64,000 nt of DNA from Nocardioides marinisabuli (GCF_013466785.1 NZ_CP059163.1:2790001-2854000); one strand, 5' to 3'; shown: positions 1 through 8,658, counted from the first letter of the stretch. The notes: generated by a model not told the origin, from the sequence alone. Program-made: numbers and translations.

Positions 1-88
1 TGGCCAGGCGGGCGAACCAGCCCCGCCCGGCCTGGCGGCCGGAGGGTGCGGCAGGCACGGGGCTGGGCTGCGGCTGCGGGGTGCTCAC
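1..88 (-). CDS. Hypothetical protein, N-terminal fragment cut by window edge
   Basis: A GTG at 86-88 on the minus strand opens a frame that runs off the left edge after 29 codons. The peptide is Pro/Gln-rich at first and then turns basic and aromatic (GRGWFARLA), as often seen just before the first helix of an actinobacterial membrane protein. A TAGGAA-like hexamer lies a few bases upstream, compatible with a leaderless start. The fragment is too short for any family call and could be chance open frame. Confidence 0.3.
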   Translation of the reverse strand, partial: MSTPQPQPSPVPAAPSGRQAGRGWFARLA

Positions 89-158
89 CGCCCCATTCCT
101 ACCGCCTGGGGGTCGGGGCGGCAGTGACAGGGGATCGACACTGTGACGGCAGTGACGC

Positions 159-1397
159 ATGATGTCAGTGATGTCTAGCCCACCGCTGCCGCGCCGCACC
201 CTGGTCACCCGGGCCGCGGCCCTGTCGACCGTGCCCGCCCTCGGTGCCCTCGCGGGACCCCTCGCGCCGCCCGTCTCGGGTGCCACCACCACCCGTTCCG
301 GCGGCGTGACCACCCACGAGATCAGCCTCGGCGGGCAGCGGCTCGCGCGCAGCGGGACGGGGCGCTGGGCCACCGGTCGCCTCGACACCGCGACGTACCG
401 GATGCTCGCGCTGACCTGGAGCGGCGCAGCACCGGGCCTGCGGGTGCGCACCCGCAGCGGTGGCCGGTGGTCGTCGTGGCAGGCGCTGCGCGTTCTGCAC
501 GACGGGCCCGACGCCGGCAGCGGCGAGGACAAGGGACGCCGCGGCACCGACCCGCTGTGGCTGCCCGAGGCCGACGGCGTCGAGGTGCTCGTCGTCGGAC
601 GGCGACCCAGCGACCTCCGCCTGGTGCTGATCCACGCCGAGCAGCGCGCGCAGGACGCACGGGTGCGTCCGTCGCTGCCCGGCGCCCGCGCCGCCGCCAA
701 GGACGAGCCCACTGACGAGCCCACCGGCGAGCCCACCGACGAGCCGGCCGAGGAGGGCGACGCCACGGCCCGCCGTCCGAGCCGCTCGCCGCGACCGCGG
801 CTGCTGAGCCGCAGCGACTGGGGCGCCGACGACTCCTGGCGCGACGGCAAGCCGGTGATGTGCCGCACCATCCACCAGGTGCACGTGCACCACACCGCCA
901 GCGGCAACGACTACAGCCGCGGCGACGTACCGGCCCTGATCCGCTCCATGTACCGCTACCACACCCAGTCGCTGGGCTGGTCCGACATCGGCTACAACTT
1001 CCTGGTCGACAAGTTCGGCCGCACCTGGGTCGGGCGCGCCGGGGGCCCGGGGCGCCCCGTGCGCGGCGCCCACACGCTGGGGTTCAACAACACCTCGATG
1101 GGCGTCGCGGTCATCGGCAACCTCGAGACCACCGGGGTCACCTCCAAGACGGTCACCGCCCTGGTCAAGCTCGCGGCGTGGAAGCTCGACAAGTACCGCC
1201 GTCGCCCCTCGGGCAAGGTGCGGGTCTACTGCACCGGCAGCGACAAGTACCGGCGCGGCTGGGTCAAGCTGCGCGTCATCGACGGCCACCGCGACACCAA
1301 CGACACCGCCTGCCCGGGCCAGTCGCTCTACGCCAAGCTGCCCGCGATCCGGCGCCGCACCCGCAAGCGCGCCAAGAAGTACGGCGGCACCGGCTGA
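159..1397 (+). CDS. Secreted N-acetylmuramoyl-L-alanine amidase / PGRP-domain protein
   Basis: Probable exported peptidoglycan hydrolase of 412 aa. The N-terminus has a twin arginine (PRRTLVTRAAAL, about residues 11-22) followed by an Ala/Pro-rich hydrophobic stretch, so Tat export is likely. A beta-rich region of unknown role covers about 40-165, then a low-complexity Asp-Glu-Pro-Thr linker (about 182-205). The C-terminal PGRP/amidase_2 domain starts at SDWGADDSW (about 217). Zinc ligands are visible in HVHHTAS (about 241-247) and in GHRDTNDTACPG (about 375-386), and the catalytic-type Tyr in GYNF. With the zinc His and Cys kept it should be an active amidase rather than only a receptor. The ATG at 159 is followed by ATGs at 162 and 171; 171, just before the basic region, is an equally good start. 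Confidence 0.85.
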   Translation: MMSVMSSPPLPRRTLVTRAAALSTVPALGALAGPLAPPVSGATTTRSGGVTTHEISLGGQRLARSGTGRWATGRLDTATYRMLALTWSGAAPGLRVRTRSGGRWSSWQALRVLHDGPDAGSGEDKGRRGTDPLWLPEADGVEVLVVGRRPSDLRLVLIHAEQRAQDARVRPSLPGARAAAKDEPTDEPTGEPTDEPAEEGDATARRPSRSPRPRLLSRSDWGADDSWRDGKPVMCRTIHQVHVHHTASGNDYSRGDVPALIRSMYRYHTQSLGWSDIGYNFLVDKFGRTWVGRAGGPGRPVRGAHTLGFNNTSMGVAVIGNLETTGVTSKTVTALVKLAAWKLDKYRRRPSGKVRVYCTGSDKYRRGWVKLRVIDGHRDTNDTACPGQSLYAKLPAIRRRTRKRAKKYGGTG

Positions 1398-1415
1398 GCC
1401 GGCGCCCTGCCCGAC

Positions 1416-2074
1416 TCACACCCCGCCGACGTAGGTCCCCGAGCCCGCCGCCGCGATCGCGTCCTTGACCGCCTTCGCCACCCAGGCGACCTCGGCGTCG
1501 TCGGCGACGTCGCGGGCCCGGGCCCGCACCCGCGAGGCCCGCATGCCCTGGTGGTCGACGACCTTGTGGCGCGCCCGACGGCGTGCAGCAGCGCGACGAG
1601 GGCCGCCGTACGCGGGTCGGGCCCGGCGCCGCCGACCAGCACCGAGGTCAGCTCGCGCCGCAGCACGGCCTCGCGGGTGCCGTCGCGCTCGGGCCAGCGG
1701 GTGCGGTGGAACAGCCCGAGCACGGTGTCGTCGCGCCGCTCGAGCACCCCCTGCTCGACGAGGCGCCCGGCCAGCGGTTCCTCGACCCCGCGCCCGAGGC
1801 GGGTCACCAGGTGCTGCGGGCTGCGCTCCTTGTGGGCCACCTCGGTCCAGGCCGCCGCGAGCAGGGCGTCCGTGGGGGCGTCGGTGCCGAGGGCGCGCAC
1901 CGTCCGGCGGCGCAGCAGCCCGCCGTGCTCGACGACCTCGACGCGCCCGGCCCGGTCGAGCTCGACGAGCAGCGCGCCCCCCAGCGCGGGCACCAGGTAG
2001 GTGCTGCCGTGGGGTGCTCCCGAGGCGTCGTCGAGCAGCAGGAGCAGCAGGTCCTCCGCGACCGACGTGGTCAT
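1416..2074 (-). CDS. GPP34 (GOLPH3/VPS74-like) family protein, frameshifted
   Basis: The N-terminal part ([16 protein letters not shown], then repeated short basic and Leu-rich helices) is typical of actinobacterial GPP34/GOLPH3-like proteins. Eukaryotic GOLPH3 binds PI4P at the Golgi; the bacterial role is unknown. The frame breaks near 1570. Upstream reads [10 protein letters not shown]; the family-like continuation [11 protein letters not shown] to TYVGGV and stop at 1416 is in the next frame. Restoring one C (GCCCACAAG in place of GCCACAAG on the minus strand) rejoins them into about 219 aa. The gene converges on the PGRP gene 18 bp away and diverges from metG. A TACCGT hexamer at 2082-2087 lies 7 nt from the ATG. 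The one-base loss is probably a sequence error. Confidence 0.75.
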
Positions 2075-2081
2075 GACCTCG

Positions 2082-2087
2082 ACGGTA
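2082..2087 (-). promoter_or_regulatory. -10 hexamer of the GPP34 gene, leaderless spacing
   Basis: TACCGT on the minus strand sits exactly 7 nt before the ATG at 2074. There is no room for a leader or Shine-Dalgarno, so transcription probably starts at or next to the start codon. Confidence 0.5.
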
Positions 2088-2122
2088 GCCGCACCGCCGC
2101 ACCGGGTCGACGGACGCACTCC

Positions 2123-2128
2123 TAGGAT
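2123..2128 (+). promoter_or_regulatory. -10 hexamer of metG, leaderless spacing
   Basis: TAGGAT followed by 7 nt and the ATG of metG. The same hexamer and spacing occur before valS and gatC in this window. No Shine-Dalgarno is present. Inferred leaderless transcript. Confidence 0.6.
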
Positions 2129-2135
2129 TCCCCCC

Positions 2136-3932
2136 ATGAGCAGAGTCCTGTCGGCAGTCGCCTGGCCCTACGCCAACGGTCCGCGCCACATCGGCCACGT
2201 CGCCGGTTTCGGTGTGCCCTCCGACGTGTTCAGCCGCTACATGCGCATGGCCGGCCACGACGTTCTGATGGTCTCGGGCTCCGACGAGCACGGCACCCCG
2301 ATCCTGATCGCCGCCGACGAGGCCGGGGTCGCCCCCCAGGAGCTCGCCGACAAGAACCACCGGGTCATCGCCGAGGACCTCGCGGCGCTCGGCTGCACCT
2401 ACGACCTCTACACCCGCACCACCACGCGCAACCACCACGCGGTGGTGCAGGAGCTGTTCCTGGGCGTGCACGCCAACGGCTACTTCGTCGAGCAGACCAC
2501 GCACGGCGCCATCTCGCCCTCGACCGGGCGCACCCTGCCCGACCGCTACATCGAGGGCACCTGCCCGATCTGCGGCGCCGGCGGCGCGCGCGGCGACCAG
2601 TGCGACACCTGCGGCAACCAGCTCGACCCCGCCGACCTGGTCGACCCGGTCTCCAAGATCAACGGCGAGACGCCGGAGTTCATCGAGACCCAGCACTTCT
2701 TCCTCGACCTGCCGGCGCTGGCCGAGGCGCTGGGGGAGTGGCTCGACGAGCGCGAGGCCACCGGCCTGTGGCGGCCCAACGTGATCCGCTTCAGCCAGAA
2801 CATCCTCAAGGAGATCCGGCCGCGGGCGATGACCCGCGACATCGACTGGGGCATCGCGGTGCCGCTCGACGGGTGGCGCGAGCAGCCCACCAAGAAGCTC
2901 TACGTCTGGTTCGACGCCGTCATCGGCTACCTCTCGGCCTCGATCGAGTGGGCCCGGCGCAGCGGCGACCCCGAGGCCTGGCGCCAGTGGTGGAACGACC
3001 CCGAGGCGCTGTCCTACTACTTCATGGGCAAGGACAACATCACGTTCCACTCCCAGATCTGGCCGGCCGAGCTGCTGGCCTACTCGGGCAAGGGCGAGCG
3101 CGGGGGCACCACGCACTCCTACGGCGAGCTCAACCTGCCCACCGAGGTGGTCAGCTCGGAGTTCCTGACCATGGAGGGCCGCAAGTTCTCCTCCTCCAAG
3201 AAGGTCGTCATCTACGTGCGCGACCTGCTCAGCCGCTACCAGCCCGACGCGTTCCGCTTCTTCGTCGCCTCGGCCGGCCCCGAGAACCAGGACTCCGACT
3301 TCACCTGGGCCGAGTTCGTGCGCCGCACCAACGACGAGCTGGTCGCCGGCTGGGGCAACCTGGTCAACCGCACCGCGACGCTGATCGCCAAGAACTTCGG
3401 CGAGATCCCCGCGGCCGGCCCGCTGGAGCCGCAGGACGAGGAGGTGCTCGCGGTCGCGGAGGCGGCCTTCGGCCTCGTCGGCGACCTGCTGGAGCGGCAC
3501 CGCCTCAAGGCCGCCATCGGCGAGGCGATGCGGGCGGTGGGCGTGGTCAACAAGTACGTCTCCGACTCCGAGCCCTGGAAGCTGAAGGGCGACGACCAGC
3601 GCGAGCGGCTGGCCACGATCCTGCACGTGGTCGCCCAGTGCGTGGCCGACCTCAACCTCGTGCTCGCCCCGTTCCTGCCGTTCTCGGCCAACGCCGTCGA
3701 CCGCGCGCTGGGGGGCACCGGCGAGATCGCGCCGATGCCGCGCATCGAGGAGGTCGAGGACCTCGACGGCGGGCCCGGCTACCCGGTCATCACCGGCGAC
3801 TACACCACCGCCCCGGCCTGGCGGCGCCACCCGATCGTCGTCGGCACCCCCGTCGAGAAGCCCACCCCCGTCTTCACCAAGCTCGACCCCGCGGTCGCCG
3901 AGGAGGAGGTCGCGCGCCTCGCCGAGGCCTGA
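2136..3932 (+). CDS. metG: Methionyl-tRNA synthetase
   Basis: Charges tRNA-Met for initiation and elongation. The 598-aa product is a class Ia synthetase: HIGH-type signature HIGH at about 18-21, a connective-peptide zinc knuckle with CPIC and CDTC (about 143-160), tRNA-binding [11 protein letters not shown], and the KMSKS-equivalent KFSSSKK (about 349). It ends after the anticodon-binding helical domain; there is no C-terminal dimerisation (Trbp111) extension, as is usual in actinobacteria. The ATG at 2136 is chosen because the product begins directly with the Rossmann strand and because TAGGAT lies 7 nt upstream. It is divergent from the GPP34 gene. Its stop is followed after 2 nt by the left arm of a 34-bp inverted repeat. 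Confidence 0.97.
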   Translation: MSRVLSAVAWPYANGPRHIGHVAGFGVPSDVFSRYMRMAGHDVLMVSGSDEHGTPILIAADEAGVAPQELADKNHRVIAEDLAALGCTYDLYTRTTTRNHHAVVQELFLGVHANGYFVEQTTHGAISPSTGRTLPDRYIEGTCPICGAGGARGDQCDTCGNQLDPADLVDPVSKINGETPEFIETQHFFLDLPALAEALGEWLDEREATGLWRPNVIRFSQNILKEIRPRAMTRDIDWGIAVPLDGWREQPTKKLYVWFDAVIGYLSASIEWARRSGDPEAWRQWWNDPEALSYYFMGKDNITFHSQIWPAELLAYSGKGERGGTTHSYGELNLPTEVVSSEFLTMEGRKFSSSKKVVIYVRDLLSRYQPDAFRFFVASAGPENQDSDFTWAEFVRRTNDELVAGWGNLVNRTATLIAKNFGEIPAAGPLEPQDEEVLAVAEAAFGLVGDLLERHRLKAAIGEAMRAVGVVNKYVSDSEPWKLKGDDQRERLATILHVVAQCVADLNLVLAPFLPFSANAVDRALGGTGEIAPMPRIEEVEDLDGGPGYPVITGDYTTAPAWRRHPIVVGTPVEKPTPVFTKLDPAVAEEEVARLAEA

Positions 3933-3934
3933 CG

Positions 3935-3968
3935 GCCGAGCGGTCACTTCTGAACCATCGACCGGTCA
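3935..3968 (+). repeat. Left arm of 34-bp imperfect inverted repeat
   Basis: Matches the reverse complement of 4366-4399 at 31 of 34 positions. It begins with GCCGAG two bases after the metG stop and ends with GACCGGTCA, which contains the stop codon of the small minus-strand gene. A further copy of the terminal CGACCGGTCA lies at 3981-3990. Confidence 0.8.
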
Positions 3969-4325
3969 GATGTGCACCCTCGACCGGTCACCGGCGGCCG
4001 CCAGCTGCGCGCGTACGTCGGGGTGGCGGGCAGCCAGGTGGGTGACCACCACGAGCACCGCGAGCGCCACGCCGGCCACCGGGTGCCCGGTGACGAGGAG
4101 CGACACCACGGCCCCGGTGAGGACCAGCACCTTCGCGACCGGGGTCAGCACGGCGCCGCGCCACCGGGCACGGGGTGAGGCGGTCAGCGCCCACAGCGCG
4201 ACCACCAGCAGCGGGAGCAGCCACACCCACAGCCAGGCGGGCGACCACGTCCACCCCAGGACGCCGTACGACGCCCACGCGAGCAGCTCGACCACGAGGA
4301 GCAGCGCCAGCACCGACCAGACCAT
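3966..4325 (-). CDS. YrdB-like (DUF2568) small membrane protein
   Basis: A 119-aa integral membrane protein with about four hydrophobic helices (MVWSVLALLLVVELLAWASY; WLWVWLLPLLVVALWAL; VLVLTGAVVSLLV; GVALAVLVVVTHL) and a short polar tail. Size and the WLW-LLP pattern fit the YrdB/DUF2568 family, whose function is unknown. The ATG at 4325 is preceded by CAGACT at 6 nt (4332-4337, minus strand), another leaderless-type arrangement. A longer frame upstream would run through the right repeat arm and is not preferred. The whole gene lies inside the 34-bp inverted repeat, its stop codon overlapping the left arm. That suggests it moved or is regulated as a unit. Confidence 0.75.
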   Translation of the reverse strand: MVWSVLALLLVVELLAWASYGVLGWTWSPAWLWVWLLPLLVVALWALTASPRARWRGAVLTPVAKVLVLTGAVVSLLVTGHPVAGVALAVLVVVTHLAARHPDVRAQLAAAGDRSRVHI

Positions 4326-4365
4326 GCGACCAGTCTGCTCCCGGCCAGGACCGAGGGTGCGGAAG

Positions 4366-4399
4366 TGACCGGTCGGTGGTTCACAAGTGACTGCTCGGC
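4366..4399 (-). repeat. Right arm of 34-bp imperfect inverted repeat
   Basis: Inverted copy of 3935-3968 with three mismatches. It lies between the divergent yrdB-like gene and the LURP-one-like gene, ending 14 nt before the latter's ATG, so it overlaps the promoter region of both. Confidence 0.8.
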
Positions 4400-4401
4400 A
4401 G

Positions 4402-4407
4402 TAGGTT
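4402..4407 (+). promoter_or_regulatory. -10 hexamer of the LURP-one-like gene
   Basis: TAGGTT with 6 nt to the ATG at 4414. A leaderless start is inferred. The hexamer is just outside the right arm of the 34-bp inverted repeat. Confidence 0.5.
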
Positions 4408-4413
4408 CGGGCC

Positions 4414-4983
4414 ATGACCGCGGAGATGTACCTCCCCAGCTTCTACGTCAAGCAGAAGTTCGCGATGACCACGAACCGCTACGAGCTCGTCGCGGCCGGT
4501 CCCGACGGGTCCGAGGGGCAGCTGATGGGGCTGGCCCAGCAGAAGCGGCTGGCCTTCAAGGAGGAGGTCACGTTCTACGCCGACGAGTCGAAGGCGCGTG
4601 CGGTCTTCAGCTTCAAGGCCCGCAAGCGGGTCGACCTCAACGCCGGCTACGACGTGCTCGACGAGGCCCAGCAGCAGATCGGCTTCTTCCGCAAGGACTT
4701 CGGGGCGAGCCTGCTGCGCTCGACCTTCCACGTCGAGGGGCCCGGCTACACCGGCACCGGCCAGGAGCGCAGCCAGCTGACGGCGCTCGTACGGCGCTTC
4801 GCCGACGTGCCGTTCCTGTCGATCCACTTCGACTTCACCGCCCCCGACGGGGCGCCGCTCATGAGCGTGGAGCGCCAGTTCCAGCTGCGCGACCGCTACA
4901 CCGTCACCGTCCCCGACCAGCGCGTCGACTTCCGGGTCGCGGCCGCGATCGCCGTGGGCCTCGACGCCCTGATGCAGCGCTGA
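4414..4983 (+). CDS. LURP-one-related / scramblase-like fold protein
   Basis: A 189-aa soluble protein with no signal peptide. The opening MYLPSFYVKQKFAMTTNRYELV and the alternating strands ending in one C-terminal helix (VDFRVAAAIAVGLDALMQR) resemble bacterial members of the LURP-one-related/tubby C-terminal-like fold (YxjI type). These proteins adopt a 12-stranded barrel and may bind lipid. There are no catalytic motifs. It is followed after 9 nt by an esterase gene with a good Shine-Dalgarno, so the two are probably co-transcribed. Family assignment is by pattern only; the function is not known. Confidence 0.6.
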   Translation: MTAEMYLPSFYVKQKFAMTTNRYELVAAGPDGSEGQLMGLAQQKRLAFKEEVTFYADESKARAVFSFKARKRVDLNAGYDVLDEAQQQIGFFRKDFGASLLRSTFHVEGPGYTGTGQERSQLTALVRRFADVPFLSIHFDFTAPDGAPLMSVERQFQLRDRYTVTVPDQRVDFRVAAAIAVGLDALMQR

Positions 4984-4992
4984 GGAGTCCAC

Positions 4993-5877
4993 GTGCTCTA
5001 CCCACAGGCCCGCCGCTCGGTCGAGGCGGCCGCACTGACCCCGAAGGTCTTCGAGCCCGACTTCGACATCGAGGAGTCGCGCCGCCAGGCCCGTGAGCTG
5101 GCCGCGAGCCTGCCGCGCGAGGACGTCGAGCAGGTGCTCGACGTCGACGCCGGCGGCGTGCGCTGCCGGCTCTACCGGCCACGCGACGCGCGCGAGGGCA
5201 CCCTGGTGCACCTGCACGGCGGCGGCTTCGTCTTCCACGACATCGACGTGCACGACGCCGCGGCGCGCCGCCTGGCCAACCGCAGCGAGGTCACGGTGCT
5301 CAGCGTCGACTACCGCCGCCCGCCCGAGCACCGGTTCCCGGCGGCCCCCGACGACGTCGACACGGTGCTGGGCTGGCTGGCCCGCGAGGGTGCCGAGCAC
5401 GACCTCTCCGGACCGCTCTACGCCCACGGCGACAGCGCCGGGGCCAACCTGGCGCTGGTCGCCGCGCTGCGCCACCCCGGCCGCTTCCGCGCGCTGGCGC
5501 TGGTCTACCCGTTCCTCGACCCCGAGGCGGGCTTCGAGAGCTACCGCACCGCCGCCGACGGCTTCGACCCGCGCGAGGCGCAGTGGTACTGGCAGCAGTA
5601 CGCCGCCACCCCGGCCGACCTGCGGCACCCCGACCTCGCGCCGCTGCGCTCCGACCGGCTCTGGACGCTGCCGCCGACCCTGGTGACCACCGCCGAGCAC
5701 GACCCGCTGCGCGACGAGGGCGAGCACCTCGCCGCCCTGCTCGCCGACGCCGGGGTGGCGGTCGTGGCGACCCGCTACCTGGGCCAGGTGCACGGCTTCT
5801 GGCGCCACCCCGAGGTCTTCGACGCCGCCGAGCCGATGACCCGCCAGGTGGCCGCGTTCCTGGGGATGTACCCCTAG
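4993..5877 (+). CDS. Alpha/beta hydrolase, HSL-type esterase
   Basis: A 294-aa cytoplasmic carboxylesterase of the hormone-sensitive-lipase group (abhydrolase_3). The oxyanion-hole motif HGGGF is at about 74-78, the nucleophile elbow GDSAG at about 147-151, the acid in EHDPLRDE (about 236-243) and the catalytic His in QVHGFWRHP (about 259-267). Such enzymes cleave short acyl esters. The GTG at 4993 is preceded by GAGGAG at 4982-4987, which also overlaps the stop of the upstream gene, so the pair is translationally close. The substrate cannot be told from sequence. Confidence 0.88.
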   Translation: MLYPQARRSVEAAALTPKVFEPDFDIEESRRQARELAASLPREDVEQVLDVDAGGVRCRLYRPRDAREGTLVHLHGGGFVFHDIDVHDAAARRLANRSEVTVLSVDYRRPPEHRFPAAPDDVDTVLGWLAREGAEHDLSGPLYAHGDSAGANLALVAALRHPGRFRALALVYPFLDPEAGFESYRTAADGFDPREAQWYWQQYAATPADLRHPDLAPLRSDRLWTLPPTLVTTAEHDPLRDEGEHLAALLADAGVAVVATRYLGQVHGFWRHPEVFDAAEPMTRQVAAFLGMYP

Positions 5878-5913
5878 ACCGACCGGCTCCGCGGGCTCTG
5901 GGATGATCCCGCC

Positions 5914-6435
5914 ATGCGCGTGCACCTCGGCTCCGACCATGCCGGACTCGACCTCAAGGCCCACCTCGTCGCCTGGCTCACCGAGCACGGCTACGAGCCC
6001 GTCGACCACGGTCCGTTCGTCTACGACGCCCTCGACGACTACCCCGTCTTCTGCCTGCGCGCCGCGGAGGCCGTGGCCCGTGAGCGCGCGGCCGGGCAGG
6101 ACTCGATGGGCGTGGTGATCGGCGGGTCGGGCAACGGCGAGCAGATGGCGGCCAACAAGGTCGAGGGCATCCGCTGCGCCCTGGCCTGGTCGGAGGAGAC
6201 CGCCCGGCTGGCCCGCGACCACAACGACGCGCAGGTGGTCTCCGTCGGCGGCCGGATGCACAGCCTCGAGGACATGACCCGCTTCGTCGAGATCTTCCTC
6301 GCCGAGCCGTTCAGCGGCGACGAGCGCCACGTGCGCCGCATCGGCCAGCTCTCGTCGTACGACGCCACCTCGGTGCTGCCCCCGCTGCCCGAGTCGGCGC
6401 GGGGCCTGGGCCCCGACGAGGGGAACGATGCCTGA
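5914..6435 (+). CDS. rpiB: Ribose-5-phosphate isomerase B
   Basis: Interconverts ribose-5-phosphate and ribulose-5-phosphate in the pentose phosphate pathway. The 173-aa RpiB/LacAB-family protein starts with GSDHAGLDLK and carries GGSGNGEQMAANKVEG. In this motif a Glu takes the catalytic-base position held by Cys in E. coli RpiB, as described for the mycobacterial enzyme. The C-terminal tail beyond the core is longer than in E. coli, again as in actinobacteria. ATG 5914 has GATGAT 6 nt upstream. The 3' end overlaps the next gene by 8 bp, so co-transcription is likely. Confidence 0.93.
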   Translation: MRVHLGSDHAGLDLKAHLVAWLTEHGYEPVDHGPFVYDALDDYPVFCLRAAEAVARERAAGQDSMGVVIGGSGNGEQMAANKVEGIRCALAWSEETARLARDHNDAQVVSVGGRMHSLEDMTRFVEIFLAEPFSGDERHVRRIGQLSSYDATSVLPPLPESARGLGPDEGNDA

Positions 6436-7276
6436 GGGGCACACCCTCCACCGGTTGGCCGGTCACCTCGACGCGGCCTTCGCCGGCCGCCGGGTGGGCG
6501 TCTCCAGCCCGCAGGGCCGTTTCGCCGCCGCGGCCGAGGACCTCGACGGGCAGGTGCTCGAGCACGCCGAGGCGTGGGGCAAGCACCTCTTCCTCGCCTT
6601 CCCCGGCGCGCGCTGGGTGCACGTGCACCTCGGCCTCTACGGCAAGCTCGACGTGCACCCCGACGTCGACGACGTGCTCGCCCCGGTGGGCCAGGTGCGG
6701 TTGCGGCTGGTGGCCGACGACGCGCGCGGCCGGGCGTACGCCGACCTGCGCGGGGCCACCGCCTGCGAGCTGCTCACCGACGCCCAGCGCGACGCGGTGC
6801 TCGAGCGCCAGGGGCCCGACCCGTTGCGCGCCGACGCCGACCCCGACCTGGCCTGGGAGCGGATCCGCCGCAGCCGCGCCCCGATCGGGGCGCTGCTGAT
6901 GGACCAGTCGGTGCTGGCGGGAGTCGGCAACGTCTACCGCGCCGAGGTGCTCTTCCGGCACCGGCTCGACCCGCAGCGCCCCGGGCGCACGCTGCGCGTG
7001 GGGCAGTGGCAGGCCCTGTGGGAGGACCTGGTGGTCCTGATGACCGAGGGGGTGCGCACCGGGCGCATCGACACGGTGCGCCCCGAGCACGAGCCCGAGG
7101 CCATGGGGCGGGCGCCGCGCCGCGACGACCACGGCGGCGAGGTCTACGTCTACCGGCGCACCGGCCAGCCGTGCCTGGTGTGCGGCCGGGCCGTGCGCAC
7201 CAACGAGATGGTCGGGCGCAACCTGTTCTGGTGCAGCCGTTGTCAGCCCACCTTCCGCTCCCGAGCCCTACGATGA
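6428..7276 (+). CDS. nei: Fpg/Nei-family DNA glycosylase (Nei2-like)
   Basis: Base-excision repair glycosylase/AP lyase of 282 aa for oxidised bases. After Met the catalytic Pro2-Glu3 is present in PEGHTLHRLAGHLD. The helix-two-turn-helix segment LLMDQSVLAGVGNVYRAEVL (about 157-176) contains the conserved Gly-Asn. The C-terminal zinc finger is complete: C-x2-C in CLVCG and C-x2-C in CSRCQ. PEGHT rather than PELPE and the lack of Fpg-type residues favour Nei over MutM. It overlaps rpiB by 8 bp and is followed by a PP2C phosphatase gene. Confidence 0.92.
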   Translation: MPEGHTLHRLAGHLDAAFAGRRVGVSSPQGRFAAAAEDLDGQVLEHAEAWGKHLFLAFPGARWVHVHLGLYGKLDVHPDVDDVLAPVGQVRLRLVADDARGRAYADLRGATACELLTDAQRDAVLERQGPDPLRADADPDLAWERIRRSRAPIGALLMDQSVLAGVGNVYRAEVLFRHRLDPQRPGRTLRVGQWQALWEDLVVLMTEGVRTGRIDTVRPEHEPEAMGRAPRRDDHGGEVYVYRRTGQPCLVCGRAVRTNEMVGRNLFWCSRCQPTFRSRALR

Positions 7277-7302
7277 GGGCCACCAGCGGGGGAGGACGGA
7301 GC

Positions 7303-8406
7303 ATGGACGCGGCGTTCGACCACTCCCGCCCCGGGCCGGCCAGGGCCGGTCTCGACCGGCTGCGCCTGATGTGGCGTCGCGGTCGCGTCCGCCGGTTCCG
7401 CGCGGTCGGGCTGCTGTGCCTGCTGGCCTCGCTGCTGGTGCTGGGCGTCGCGCTGGTGCCGGCGATCTTCCCCATCACCTCGCTGATGGTGCCGCTCCTG
7501 CTGGGCAGCCTGGTGCTCAACCCCCGTCAGCTGCCGTGGTTCGTGGCGTGGATCGTGGTGCTGGCGACGACCACCCTGGTGCTCCAGCAGGAGGTGTCGA
7601 CCCGGATCGTCGCGGTGGCGGTCATCGAGGCCCTGATGGTCGCGATCGTGCTGGTGACCGCGCGGCGGCGCTCGAGCCTCGGCGTGGCGGGCAACACGGG
7701 GGAGTCGATGTTCGTCGACCTGCGCGACCGGCTGCTCAACCAGGGCGGCATCCCGTCGCTGCCGCCGGGCTGGCTGGTCGAGTCGGCCCTGCGCTCGGCG
7801 TCGGGCACTCCCTTCGCCGGCGACTTCCTGGTCGCCACCGTGCTCGACGACGACACCCGGCTCGAGGTGGTGGTCGTCGACGTGTCGGGCAAGGGGGACG
7901 CGGCCGGCACGCGTGCGCTGCTGCTCTCGGGCGCCTTCGGCGGGATGCTCGGGTCGCTGGCGCCCCAGGACTTCCTCCGCGCCGCCAACGACTACCTGAT
8001 GCGCCAGGGCTGGGAGGAGGGCTTCGCGACCGCGGTGCACCTCTCGCTCGACCTGCGCACCGGGCGCTTCGCGGTGTGCAGCGCCGGCCACCCGCCGGCC
8101 GTGCAGCGGCACTCGGGCTCGGGCCGCTGGGCGGTGCTGCCCAGCGCCGGTCCGGTCCTCGGGCTGGTCGACGAGGCCGAGTTCGAGGTCGCCGAGGGGG
8201 TCCTGGGCCCCGGCGACGCCGTGATCCTCTACACCGACGGCATGGTCGAGCGGCCCCGCCGCGACATCGAGATGGGCCTCGACCGGATGCTCGGGCAGGC
8301 CGAGACGCTGCTGCGCGGCAGCTTCGTGGGCTCGGCCGAGCGGCTGGTCTCCTCGCTGGGTTCCCCCGACGACGACCGCGCCATGGTGGTCGTGCACCGG
8401 CGCTGA
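7303..8406 (+). CDS. Membrane-anchored PP2C/SpoIIE-type serine phosphatase
   Basis: A 367-aa phosphatase with an N-terminal membrane part of about four helices (about 28-125: LLCLLASLLVLGVALVPAIF, then TSLMVPLLLGSLVL, then WFVAWIVVLATTTLVL) and a cytoplasmic PP2C-like domain (about 150-365). Metal-binding motifs are AGDFLVATVL, VDVSGKGDAAG, TDGMVERP and DDRAMVVV. By analogy with RsbU/SpoIIE it would dephosphorylate an anti-anti-sigma (STAS) protein, but no such partner lies nearby. The ATG at 7303 is chosen over the in-frame ATG at 7273 because a strong GGGGGAGG is just upstream and because 7273 overlaps the nei stop. Confidence 0.88.
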   Translation: MDAAFDHSRPGPARAGLDRLRLMWRRGRVRRFRAVGLLCLLASLLVLGVALVPAIFPITSLMVPLLLGSLVLNPRQLPWFVAWIVVLATTTLVLQQEVSTRIVAVAVIEALMVAIVLVTARRRSSLGVAGNTGESMFVDLRDRLLNQGGIPSLPPGWLVESALRSASGTPFAGDFLVATVLDDDTRLEVVVVDVSGKGDAAGTRALLLSGAFGGMLGSLAPQDFLRAANDYLMRQGWEEGFATAVHLSLDLRTGRFAVCSAGHPPAVQRHSGSGRWAVLPSAGPVLGLVDEAEFEVAEGVLGPGDAVILYTDGMVERPRRDIEMGLDRMLGQAETLLRGSFVGSAERLVSSLGSPDDDRAMVVVHRR

Positions 8407-8537
8407 GCCCGCCGTGCCGCGCCCGGCGGCGAGGGCGCCGGTTGTGGCCGCGGCCGGGCCGTGTGGCACGATGACTGAGCAGATCGCAGGCTGGCGCGCG
8501 CCCTCGTCCGGGCGGGTCGACGTCGACGATCACGCGC

Positions 8538-8611
8538 GCGGATGTAGCTCAATGGTAGAGCCCCAGTCTTCCAAACTGGCTACGCGGGTTCGATTCCCGT
8601 CATCCGCTCCA
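8538..8611 (+). tRNA. tRNA-Gly (anticodon TCC)
   Basis: Full cloverleaf. The acceptor stem GCGGATG pairs with CATCCGC, the D-arm is in TAGCTCAATGGTAGAGC, the anticodon stem CCAGT/ACTGG encloses loop CTTCCAA with anticodon TCC, and the T-arm is GCGGGTTCGATTCCCGT. The discriminator T is followed by an encoded CCA. Confidence 0.96.
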
Positions 8612-8658
8612 AGGAGCCCCTGGCGGCCTCGCGACGCGAGCCGGAGGGGGCGCTTTGG

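Noticed and set aside
1416..3947. 843-aa open frame on the minus strand antisense to metG
   Set aside because: Third-position GC bias creates long antisense frames. Its composition is Gly/Val/Asp-Leu repeats without any fold, and metG is clearly coded on the other strand. Only its last 50 codons coincide with the true end of the GPP34 gene.
3935..4399. 34-bp inverted repeat considered as an insertion sequence
   Set aside because: The enclosed gene is a small membrane protein with no transposase motif, and no target-site duplication is visible. Kept as an unexplained repeat instead.
4993..5877. Esterase considered as acetyl-hydrolase of an antibiotic or siderophore cluster
   Set aside because: No biosynthetic genes surround it; the neighbours are rpiB and a LURP-one-like gene.
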